Shown one piece after another: positions 19,757 to 29,170 of a DNA stretch of 64,000 nt. The DNA lies in contig RQSC01001302.1 in the NCBI GenBank assembly GCA_013416795.1, positions 66,485 through 130,484 of the forward strand, given 5' to 3'. The notes beneath the pieces are model-generated. The model saw nothing but the letters and a program-made list of their open reading frames with translations. It searched no databases and had not been told where the DNA came from. The stretch's first letter is position 1. Each line of letters begins with the position of its first letter. A program made the translations under genes and the position numbers. The stretch is from Prasinococcaceae sp. CCMP 1430. Its lineage: Eukaryota; Prasinodermophyta; Palmophyllophyceae; Prasinococcales; Prasinococcaceae.

Positions 19757-20496
19757 ATGCGCGTGTGGGTGAAACACCTGAGCGGGCGACGCGCGCCGGT
19801 GGACCTGCCAGAGCGTGGCCCGGAGGCCACGACCGTGGGCGACGTCGCCGCTGCGGCGGGCTCTGGCTACACCCCACTCGCCGCGGCCGAGGACGGCACG
19901 GCGCTCGACGACGCTCAGACGCTCGCCGATGCCGACGTTGCTGAGGGTGACACGCTGCACGAGCTTGGCGAGAAGGCGCTCCTGGAGCTGGCCTTCCTCA
20001 AGGTGCGAAAGAGCATCGCCCACGTGCGTGCCCCTTCCCCGGTTCCGTCTGCCCTACGCGCTCGTTGATGTCCTCAGGCGCTCGCTGACACCTCTCCCCC
20101 CTCTTCCTCCCTCCACCTGCGCATGTGCGTGTGCATGCATTTATCGTGTGTGAGTAGCCCGACGGCGTGACTTTCTTCGTGCGCGCCGCCGCCGCGCTTG
20201 GCGGCACCGTTGGAGGCCTCGTGCGCGAGGCGCTCGCACCTGCGTGCCGCGTGCCTGCCGGGCGCATCGGCGTCGTGCTTGGAGCGCGGCAACTGGACGC
20301 GGATACTAGGCTGTGGGACGCCCATGTCGAAAGTGGAGAGGTCCTGAAGCTCAGATTTCGGGACACGGTGCCGCGTGGTGCCGACGACATCGACGACGAT
20401 GAGTGTGAGCACGCAGGCGAGGATTTTGGCGCCGGTGCTGCCGACGGCACCAGGATGGGCGCGCTTGAGGAGGAGTTTCCCGCCTTGCTTCTCTGA
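19757..20496 (+). CDS. putative ubiquitin-like (beta-grasp) protein, two modules
   Basis: Two exons, 19757-20002 and 20158-20496, 194 residues. I do not recognise a named family. Residues 1-78 (MRVWVKHLSGRRAPVDL, then TVGDVAAAAGSGYTPL and DAQTLADADVAEGDTLHELG) have a ubiquitin-like rhythm. So does the second part (VTFFVRAAAALGGTVGGLV, RIGVVLGARQLDADTRLWDA, VESGEVLKLRFR). The 'GARQLDADTRLWDAHVESGEVLKL' span parallels the ubiquitin GKQLEDGRTLSDYNI segment. The C-terminus is acidic (DDIDDDECEHAGED) and ends PALLL, with no diGly, so conjugation is unlikely. It may act as an adaptor. The assignment is structural inference only. Confidence 0.55.
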
Positions 20497-20818
20497 GCTG
20501 CTCTCTCTCTTGTAAGTTTACTGATGTGCGTGGGTCAAGCGTGCACCAACGCAAAGACACGCTCTCTTTGTGCACGTGTACAATGTGATGTGAAATGTGG
20601 TCGAGATTGCATTGTGCGTTCTGTGCGGAGATGTCTGCGCCTGTTGGCTTCTGTTGTGCCCTCGCTCGGGCGCGCGCTCTTGCGCGTGCGCCTAGTGCTG
20701 GTGTGTGTATTGGGAGGGGGGGCGGGGAGCGGGGCGAGGTAGAAACTCCTACCTTGCATCTAGGACGGAAGGATAGAAGGGCCGCGAGGCGCGCGCGCGT
20801 GTACGTGCGCATGCGTGC
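20497..20818. other. convergent intergenic region
   Basis: About 320 bp between converging 3' ends, TG- and CT-rich, presumably 3' UTRs. No gene is seen. Confidence 0.5.
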
Positions 20819-23489
20819 TCACACGTTGTTGCATTGATACAGGTCGACGGGCGTGTTCCTGAATCCTATCCAGCCGACGCTCGGCGGGCAGTCTCCTGAA
20901 GGCAAGTCGGGGTTGGCGGCACGCTCCATCCCGTAGCAGCTCAGGCCCAGGGGAGACTGATGCGAACGAGCGTGCGCGCGCGCGCGCCACGGCGCGTGCG
21001 TCAGTTGCTGTGCAGGGGTGCCTTTGCCCTACGTCCCCACCCGTGCGCACATGAGTCCGCACTCTCGCACCTGGCGCCTGTAGCGCTCGTAGATCTCGCG
21101 CAAGCAGTCCGCACGATCATTGCACTGAGCGATGGCTGCACGGATGGCCTTCTTCGATCGTTTTTTCGCCTTCTTGGCCTTCTTCTTCTTCGAGCCGGCG
21201 AGACTGCGCCGCGGGAAGACCCACGTGTGCGCACTGTCCTCGAGTTGGTCTGACAGTCTTCTTCCGCTGCGCCCCTGCGTCGCAATATCAGGTAGCCGCC
21301 CGCAGCCTGACGGCGCAAGCAGCAGATCGTACTCGGCATTCGGGCAGAATTCCGAGCTGTCATAAGGACGCGTGGGCTCCCTGCGGGGTTGCCGGCAGTG
21401 TGCGTGCGTGTGCCGTGCTCTGTCAGCATCCCGGGGGCCGGCGAGGGGGGAGGGGGGAGGGAGGGGGGTACATTCGCATGCGTCCACGCCCAGGGTTGTT
21501 GGATGCACGCGCACGTACCATCCCTCGACCATGCACATAGTTGGATCCAAACACCTGGCCGGGTCGTTCGAGTCGCCGCTGCACGCGCGGATGCGTTCGA
21601 AAGCGTCAGAACCTGCGTCTGCGGCGCACAGCGCGGCTCTTCGTGCACCCGGCCAGCGCGCGCGCTACTCGTTGGGCCAGCCTGCAGAACGAATGCACAG
21701 GCCAAGGTGCATGCCTGCAAACCGACGCTGTGCTCAGGCGCGTCAACGCATTGTTCACGCACCGGCATTGCGTGAGCTGGTTGATAAATATCGCATGCAT
21801 CTGTTCTTTAAGCGACGTGCAGCCCTCTGAAATCAACATGGTGTACGCCGCCACGAACTCCTCCGCGGTACTGAAGTCAAGAAGCCTGATGGCCCCGGCA
21901 GCTGTCACGCGATACGCCATCCACTCAGCCATCATCTGCGCGTGCGAGAAGCGAAAGGTCATCGGGTTCACCTGTAGGTGCGCGATTGCAAAGATGGCGC
22001 CTGCTAGAGTGAGTGCGCTGCCCACACGCTCGTGGAAAGCGACCTCTCAACACCCTCGAGCCGATATCGTGCCACTCGCATGCGCGCACGCGCGCATGTA
22101 TGTGGGTCATTCGCGCACAGTGCATGCGCTCGCACCGTTATCCTGAGTAGGTTCGGGTCTGGCAGGTACTTCAGCCACAAATCAGGGTGATACGCGCACT
22201 TCGAGCCCATGCTGCGAGGATGCACGATGCGCGACTCGGCCAGGGCGCGGCCAGCCGTGACTTTGCGCGTGGCTACAGCGCCCGCTGCGGCGAGCAGTCG
22301 CCGGCGGCCGCGAAGTTCAGCGTCGGCGGCATCGGTGCCGTCGGTCCCCCGCGCAGCGGTAGCTGATATAGCCTGTGCGCACGCGTGGTCCGTGCATTCA
22401 ACGCGTGGATATCCGTCAGCGAACACGCTGCATGTCGACGCAGTGTACGCGCGCGGCTACTTCCACGCAACACGCTATCAGGCTCTCGTCTCGTAATGTA
22501 CACACGCACACGCACACGCGCGGCGATGCACGAGCAGTCGAGCATGCCATTTGCACACACGCTCTTACCCCGCCACTCAGCAACGCGCCGTCGAGCACGG
22601 CGCGCTGCACGTCTGCTGCGCCAGCGCCTTCTCCCGCGCCAGCGACGGCGTCCAGCAATCCGGCCGCATCCGCCACCGCATACAGTGCCTGAGGGCTGAT
22701 CATGGCAAGCTCGTCACGAAGTTGTGCGAGTGACTCATTGTGAGCACGCGCGTGTGCAGGTGCATCGGCATCTCCCGCGATGCCTGCGTCCGCACGCAAA
22801 ACCACGTCGTCACACGGCCTGAATGCGTTGGGAACGCATGGCGGCGGCTGGTAGTTGACGACGCCCTCGGCAGACACATAGGCAACGCGACCGTCGGCTC
22901 CTGCAAGCGCCAGCGTGCCGTCGCTTTCTCTCTCAGCAGCCACCACTGCAAACGCGGCCACGCTGCCATCGGCCAATGATACCACCACACTCTCCACATC
23001 GGCGAGCGCAGCGTCGTCTAGGTCGTACTCGCCGAGCGCAACCTCTGCGACGGCCTCGGCAGTGCCCAGAGCGGAGTCCTGCACGGATGCACCGTCAACG
23101 CCCATCTCAGCAGCGGTGGCCACGAGAACGCTGCCCGTGCCACGTGTGTTGTCAACCTGCGTGTCTTTGGTGAGCTGTATGGCAAAGATGGTCACGCCCA
23201 GAAAGGCGAGTGACACGGCCAGCGCCGCGCACACGGCGCCCGCCGCGCGGCGCGTGCGACGGCCGTCGGCCACAACCAACTGACGAATGAGGTCGAGCGT
23301 CGGGCGGCGACGCGCCAGCTGTGCCGGCGTACGTGGATTGGAAGGAGAGGTAGACTTCAGCAGACGTGAATTCTCTGGGAGCGCGTTGACGCTAGATGCC
23401 AGCGCTGCGCCCGCCCCCGAGCCAAACGACTGCAGTGGCGACGAAGCTCCCATCGCCGAGCCGCCTATCGCGGGGGATTCCATCGGCAT
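20819..23489 (-). CDS. single-pass membrane protein with Cys-rich ectodomain, unknown family
   Basis: Six minus-strand exons fit in frame: 22569-23489, 22136-22372, 21763-21971, 21519-21578, 21071-21380 and 20819-20956, 624 residues. I do not recognise the family. Residues 1-80 are a basic, Ser/Pro-rich cytosolic region ending DGRRTRRAAG. One membrane segment spans about 83-106 (VCAALAVSLAFLGVTIFAIQ). The remainder looks luminal or extracellular: an Ala/Val/Asp-rich region, YHPDLWLKYLPDPNLL, MTFRFSHAQMMAEWMAYR, a Cys cluster (CSGDSNDPARCLDPTMC type), FCPNAEYDLLLAPSGCG, a Lys-rich KKKKAKKAKKRSKK patch, and a conserved-looking Cys tail (GLSCYGMERAAN, SVGWIGFRNTPVDLYQCNNV). Topology is probably type II. 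The start is taken as the first ATG of MPMESP; the frame is open further upstream. Confidence 0.65.
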
Positions 23490-24201
23490 CCGGGACGCAC
23501 TGTATGGGCAGTGGGGGCAGGAGGGAGGGGCACCCTGGCACGAAGCACCACCCAATCGTGCGCAGAGGTGCAGCGAAAAACTTTCTCCGCACGCTTGCAC
23601 ACTCTCCGCCCCCGCGCTCCGCCAGGGTTGTGGCTCTCGCGGTGGCGCGCGCTGCGGACACGGACCGCGTGCGCAGCGCACGGCGCGGACGCTGCTGCCG
23701 CTCATTCGTGTGCGGTTCTCCGGCCGCTTCCTATTTTGGACGAGGGACGGAGGGGCGTGTCTCCCTCATCCCCCGGCCCCCCGGCGTCCACCTGCCCCGG
23801 CGAACGCACGCGCGCTGCCCTGCCCGGCGCGCATCTCGTGCCCGTTCGCATCTCCGCGCCGCGACGGTGCCTCTTCGCGCCTCGAAATTTTCATCCTCCT
23901 TTTTTGTGTGGTTTTTCGAAGCCTTGTTCAGTTTGGGGGTTTTCCCATCCGCTTTTTCCCCGGTCTCAGGCCCACTTCGGCGCGTGGCGTGGCAGGGCAC
24001 GATGGCGCACGGCGACCGCGACGGCGAGTGGCGCTGCGCCCGCAGCGGCGGAGGCGGCAAATGCTACGGCGGCTGCCGTGAAAGACAGCACGCGAAAGCG
24101 AAGGGCGTTTCACGAAGTTACAGCGAGCCCTGCCCCGCGACGGCACCAGGACAACACAGAAAACGCGGGCACTCGCGCACTGATCGCGCCCGCCACCCAT
24201 C
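23490..24201. other. intergenic region, no gene recognised
   Basis: About 710 bp between two minus-strand genes. A T-rich patch (23885-23960) interrupts GC-rich sequence. Several overlapping open frames run through it on both strands without motifs or splice support. It likely holds the promoter of the membrane-protein gene and the 3' UTR of the BRCT gene. Confidence 0.45.
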
Positions 24202-26454
24202 TCAGAAGCTGTCCGAGGGCCTGGGCCTCTTGGCCGCCTTCTGGGGTGTCTGGCCGTTGGGCTGGAGGCAGCGCTTAAGAAGGTCTTCGGCCGCGCGCTG
24301 AGAGTCGAGGAGCACGTGCACGCCAAGGTCGCTCTGTGGCATCGCAAGCCAGTCCAGAACGAAGTCCTGCGCAACGCACGCGACGCCGGCCTCTCGCATC
24401 TCTTCGGCGCTCGCGACCAAAGACGGGCTACCAACGACCGCGCCTTTCTCCCCTACGCACCGCGTCGCGAACACGGCCAGGTCACTGTCCTGCCAATTGC
24501 CAGACTTGAGCGTGGCGCCGCCCGCGCTGACGATTCCGCGCAGCAGGGCCGCCACGCGAGCCTCGAATGCGCCAATCAGACACACGCTCAGACCCTCGAG
24601 CGGCCGCTTGCCGGTCGATCCACGAAGCTTTCGCCACCGACGAGGCGCTCCGAGGTCTACGCGCGTGCCCACACTGCCCTTGGCAGATCTTGAAGCAGAC
24701 CACTCGTACGGCTCCTCATCCACTAGTTTGCCTGTGGCGGCGCACTTGTCCAGCCAATCTGTGCGAAGGACCCACACCCCCGACGCCATGGCGTACAGCA
24801 GCTTCGCGGTGCGGCCGAGCGGGGACGTCGCCACCACGTGAGTCACGTGCTTGTCATACCGGTACTTCCCCTCATCACGTCGCGATTCGCACAGCAGCTT
24901 GATCCCAAGTTGTCCGCAGATGGCTGTGTACTTGTTGCGCTCCTCGGTGTGCATGCCGCTCAGCGTGAGGCGCACGTCCGCGCCTCCCCTCTGCTCGACC
25001 TTGCGCTTCTTGCTCTTGTCGGCCTTGAAAGCAGACGCAGCTTTGCCCTTGACCTTTCCGGCCTTGGCCTTGCCTTTCGCCTGCGTTGGCGCACTCTTGG
25101 TGGCCTCCTGCGTTGCCTTACCCCCCTTGGTTTCTGCGTCGATCATGCCCTCGAGCTCAGCTGTGCGGACGTCGCCCTGAGACTTGCAGATGGGTGACAG
25201 ATCCGGGGCATTTTGGGACACCTCCCGCAAGCTGGCGCGCTTCGCCTGCGACTCAGGCTTGCCAGGAGGCGACGACGGGTCTTCGACCTCGCCCCGACAA
25301 ATCATCTGCGCGCGCGCCTCTGTCTCTTCCTCGGCGCGCACACCAGCATCCAAGTCGCCAGCCCGGGGGCTCTGCTCACCTCCGGTCCCGACGGCGCGAG
25401 GTTGTGCGCCGTCGCCAACGATACCTGGACTCACGGCAGGTGTCGCGCGAGGGGTCACCTCGGGCCTCGACGACGCAAGCTTGCGCATGGACGATGTCGG
25501 TGGCGAGACCACACCGGCCCTGGCGTCGCCTGCGTCCAGCCCCGCCTCAGCGCCGCTGTCATTCGTCTCGTCGCTCACGGCGGGGGCCGGCGCAGCGGCG
25601 CCGAGAGCGACAGCATCCGCCTTCACGACGCCGGCGCCATCAGAGCGCCGCACGGCGCCATCTGTTTTCACCTCTTCCGACTCGCCCGTAGAGTCCGCCA
25701 CGCCAGCCTCGGTGCCGTCGATCGCCGTCTCCATGACCGAGTCCTCCACATGATCAGCACAAGCCTGCGGTGGCTGGAAGAGCCGACCTCCCTTCGCCTC
25801 AGCAGCCTCGGCGACGGCCTTCCCGGGAAGGTTCATGTACGGCTGCGCTGGCAGGATCTTCCACTGCCAGAGGCAGTCCTCGAGCCAGTGGTGGTTGACA
25901 GCGCTGAGGCCCCACTGCGTGCCGCGCTCATACTTGGCACCTTCGAATGTGTTGCACAAGAGGTGCGTGTTGTCCCGCTTCAGATCCTTGGTGTGGACCG
26001 CGCCGAGCATCTCAACCATGGTCTGCAGCTCCTGCCGTAGCTCGCCACGGAAGTTGGTCTGTGCCACCTTGAGCTGCGCGGCGCCAGGGACGCCGCCCTC
26101 TGAGATGGCGGGCCGGTGCAGCGCCGCCTCGACGGCCGCGTGCGGCCACGCAGGGAGGAGGCGCCCCGCCTCCAGCGAGCTGTACAGCCAGTCGATCGTC
26201 ACCGCCGCGGGGCCCTCGCCGCGCTCGAGGCCGGCGCACACCCCGTGGCTGAGCGCGTTCGTGAGTACGTGCGTCGCGCCCGCCGGCGGCGGCGCGCCGA
26301 GCGCCGCACCCTCGACGACTACGGCGCCCGCGGCGCCCGCGTCACGCAGCGCGTCGGCGAGCTCGTCGTCGCCCTCGAGGTGCTCAGCCGGCAGGCACAC
26401 GACGAGCGTCACCCCCGCGAAGGCCGCCGCCGCCGCCTCGTCATCCTTCGCCAT
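24202..26454 (-). CDS. four-BRCT-domain protein (plant At4g02110-like / PTIP-TopBP1 type)
   Basis: Single exon, 750 residues. Two N-terminal BRCT domains are seen: about 8-95 (FAGVTLVVCLPAEHL, then THVLTNALSH, VTIDWLYSSLEAG) and about 110-205 (HTKDLKRDNTHLLCN, VNHHWLEDCLWQWK). A 300-residue disordered acidic, Ser/Pro/Lys-rich linker carries Lys-rich stretches that could be nuclear localisation signals (KAKAGKVKGKAA, DKSKKRKVEQ). Two C-terminal BRCT domains follow, about 520-620 (YDKHVTHVVATSPLGRT, GVWVLRTDWLDKCAATG) and 640-740 (GLSVCLIGAFEARVAALL, DLAVFATRC, QDFVLDWLAM). Paired BRCTs bind phosphopeptides in DNA-damage signalling or transcription. The architecture resembles the plant At4g02110 group; orthology is inferred. 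The upstream frame stays open but is Arg-rich, so ATG 26454 (MAKDDEAAAA) is chosen. Confidence 0.85.
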   Translation of the reverse strand: MAKDDEAAAAAFAGVTLVVCLPAEHLEGDDELADALRDAGAAGAVVVEGAALGAPPPAGATHVLTNALSHGVCAGLERGEGPAAVTIDWLYSSLEAGRLLPAWPHAAVEAALHRPAISEGGVPGAAQLKVAQTNFRGELRQELQTMVEMLGAVHTKDLKRDNTHLLCNTFEGAKYERGTQWGLSAVNHHWLEDCLWQWKILPAQPYMNLPGKAVAEAAEAKGGRLFQPPQACADHVEDSVMETAIDGTEAGVADSTGESEEVKTDGAVRRSDGAGVVKADAVALGAAAPAPAVSDETNDSGAEAGLDAGDARAGVVSPPTSSMRKLASSRPEVTPRATPAVSPGIVGDGAQPRAVGTGGEQSPRAGDLDAGVRAEEETEARAQMICRGEVEDPSSPPGKPESQAKRASLREVSQNAPDLSPICKSQGDVRTAELEGMIDAETKGGKATQEATKSAPTQAKGKAKAGKVKGKAASAFKADKSKKRKVEQRGGADVRLTLSGMHTEERNKYTAICGQLGIKLLCESRRDEGKYRYDKHVTHVVATSPLGRTAKLLYAMASGVWVLRTDWLDKCAATGKLVDEEPYEWSASRSAKGSVGTRVDLGAPRRWRKLRGSTGKRPLEGLSVCLIGAFEARVAALLRGIVSAGGATLKSGNWQDSDLAVFATRCVGEKGAVVGSPSLVASAEEMREAGVACVAQDFVLDWLAMPQSDLGVHVLLDSQRAAEDLLKRCLQPNGQTPQKAAKRPRPSDSF

Positions 26455-26714
26455 CGCCACCCCCCTTCGAGCACGTGCACGCGCGCGCCGCGCGCGCTGT
26501 GGTCGACAGACAGCGGCGGCGCCCCTCCCCCCTGCCCTGGAGGGGCGCGCGCGCGCGCATAGGGACGGTTCGAAATCCGAAATGTGCGCATTTCGGGCGC
26601 CGCGCCGCGCGGCGCCGATCGCCCAACACAATTTACTTGGTATCAGCGGCGGCGGCGGGGCGCAGCCGGGAGGCGCCTGCCGCGCGCGCGAGCGCGGGGC
26701 CGCCGCGCCACCAC

Positions 26715-28656
26715 CTACAGGCACACGGGCATCCACGACCCGTTCAGCGGCTTCGTTGGGTCGCCGATGGGGTCCTTGCACATCGGCAGGACGGCCGTCG
26801 TGCTGGGTACTGCGCGCGCGCCGTACCACGCCAGGCGCTGCATGAGCGTCGCCAGCTCGTGCGGCAGCCGCGCGGAGAGGTCATGGTACTCGCAGGGGTC
26901 GGCCGTCAAGTTGAAGAGGCAAGGGAGGCGTGTGGCGTTGCAAAAGTCAGGCGCATTCACTGGCGGTGGCTGCTCGCACTGCACCAAATGCGAGTAGAGC
27001 GATGGATCGCTGCCTGACTCGTACCAGCCGTCACCGGTGGCCGGCTCCTCGGCGGTAGGCACGATAGCCTGAGAGCCCTTCTCCAAGACGAGTTTGAGGA
27101 GCGAGTGGTCGTCCACCCTCGCGAGTATGGCCTGGCCTACACCCTCGTCCTCCCCCGGAGGATGTGCTTCGATGAGCACTTCCGCCCTCGGGCTGCTCGA
27201 ACCAGTTGACAGCATGTGCCACGCATCGACGCCATCTCCGGGCTCGAAAGGAGGGTCGCCCTCGCCCAAGGGCGGAGCGTAGTTTTCGGTCGGGCCTGCT
27301 GCGGCGGACAGCAGCGTGTGGTACCAGTCCGACGCATGCAGCAGACCTTCGTGGGTATATCCACGCTTCTGGAGGCCCGCGCCAGATACAAACCCAGTGC
27401 CGCGCACGCCGCCCTGCCACAATGTGCGCTAGGGAGATGTCGCTGTCAGCGCGAGCACGACGAGGCGAGAGGATAGCAGCCACCGGTGCCGCGGCGCCAC
27501 ACCTACACACTTTCATGCCACGTAGGGGCCAATTGGACGCCATGTTCTTGTTGAAGTTCGCCGCCGGTCCTCCGTTGTCGGTTGTGAAGACGACCAACGT
27601 GTCATCGAGCATTCCTTCGGCGTCCAGCGCGGCCGTCACATTGCCAATGGCATCGTCCATGCAAGCTATCATGCCTGCGACCGTACGACGGTGCTTGTCG
27701 GAAATAGTCTTGCTGAAGCGCTCCTCGTACTCGGGCGGCACCTGATCAGGGGCATGAATCGCCTGCCAGCTCAGATACAGAAACAGGCGGTCGTTGCCTC
27801 CACTGGCACCCACACCTCTCAGCCGTCGCTGAGACGCTGTCGCCGCCGCGTCCCGCCTCTCCTTTGCCCTGGCAAAGTCTTCGATCACTTTCACTGCGCG
27901 CTCGGCGTAGAGATGCGTCGAGTACCTGCCCGCTGCCTGCATGAAAGGCCGCAATTCCAGGCCCTCATCAAAGTGAAAGTCCGAGGCGTTGATCGCCTCG
28001 TGCGAGAAGTAGTCCTCTGCTCCGCCATAGTACCCGAGGAAGCTGTCAAACCCCCTCCCCGTGGGGACCAGCCGACGGTCAAATGTCCCTAGGTGCCATT
28101 TCCCAACGGCGTGCGTCGCGAATCCCAGCGCGCGGAGCTGCTCGGGCAGGAAAGGCAGCTCGAACGGCACACCGCGCGTGTTGTCAGGCCCCAGGTTGGG
28201 CTGGTAGATGCCCATGTGGGTGACGTGACGACCAGTCATGATCGACGAACGAGTAGGCGAGCATGTTGGCTGCACGAAGTAGCTCCCGAGTCGCACGCCT
28301 CTCGCGGCCAGCTTGTCCAAGTTTGGAGTAGGCACCTGCGCCATGGAGGGAATGAGCAGCAGCGGCGACGGCAGCGGTGGGAGGCATACAGCAAGTGGAC
28401 ACAGAGCGCGGCCCGCCGTCAGCCTGCGAGGCGGCGCGCGCGCGCGCATCACGGGCACATGCGGCAAAGGGCGCACCTGCGTGCGCCCGCTTGCGCCAGC
28501 ATGGAAACCAACATCGTTCCAACCGAGATCATCCGCGACGATGAGGACTATGTGCTGAGGCTGTGCTGGCGCGGAGGCGTCGGCGATAGGGGCGGAAGCT
28601 GTCGTGGCGGCGGCGGCAGCAAGTGCCAGTGCGGCAATTGCTGCGCGCGCGTTCAT
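26715..28656 (-). CDS. secreted/lysosomal arylsulfatase (formylglycine-dependent)
   Basis: Three minus-strand exons: 28477-28656, 27511-28335 and 26715-27428, 572 residues. An Ala-rich signal peptide covers about residues 1-28. The metal-binding DDLGWND starts at residue 42. The sulfatase signature CSPTR begins at Cys85, the residue oxidised to formylglycine, followed by SSIMTGRHVTHMG. VGKWHLGTFDRRLVPTGRGFDSFLGY, TTDNGG and RGMK joined across the last intron to RTLWQGGVRG complete the arylsulfatase pattern. Members hydrolyse sulfate esters, here possibly cell-wall or polysaccharide sulfates, or act in sulfur scavenging. The first intron (141 nt) is in frame and stop-free, so it can be mistaken for coding; splicing restores the family spacing from the DDLGWND region to TPNLDKLA. 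Confidence 0.92.
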
Positions 28657-29170
28657 CTGTTCGCTCTCGTGCGCACTCACAGCGTGCGGTGTCTTGCGGC
28701 GTCACGCCACTGCGGAATCCCCGCGTGCAGTGCGCGGGGCGGCCCGCGCCGAGCGAGCGCCCGCGCCCTGCGACGCGCTGCGCGCGCCGCGCTCAGCGTG
28801 TGCTGGCGGCGCAACAGCATGTGCGGTTTGCGCGGCTTCGAACGGCGGTGTTGATGAGAGACTCAATAAACCTGTAGCATCCGTTATTACAGTGTATTTG
28901 TCGTCCGCCAAACGGCACGTGCTCCTCTCGACGCGAGCGACACGGCCGTGGCGCGGGCAGTGCGTGTGGGTGGGCGGACGATCTTGCGTCCCTCCTGGAG
29001 GCGAGCATGGCACATGCCGTCGGTGAAGGTAGGCCGCGCAAAGCGCGCCGGTGCTATCTCAGTGCGTCGCAGTAATGGGTGCCAGTATCTTACAAGCAGT
29101 ATGAGTACAGATGAGTCGGCGGGGGCCGCCACTGAAGGTACCAGGGAAGAGGCAGGTGGCCATCGTCACC
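28657..29170. promoter_or_regulatory. intergenic region upstream of the sulfatase gene
   Basis: About 510 bp between the sulfatase start and the 3' end of the chaperonin-like gene (both minus). It is mixed composition with no gene recognised; it presumably contains the sulfatase promoter. Confidence 0.4.

Noticed and set aside
26550-26575. GGTTCGAAATCC, resembling the T arm of a tRNA
   Set aside because: No matching acceptor or anticodon stems around it; no tRNA found anywhere in the window.
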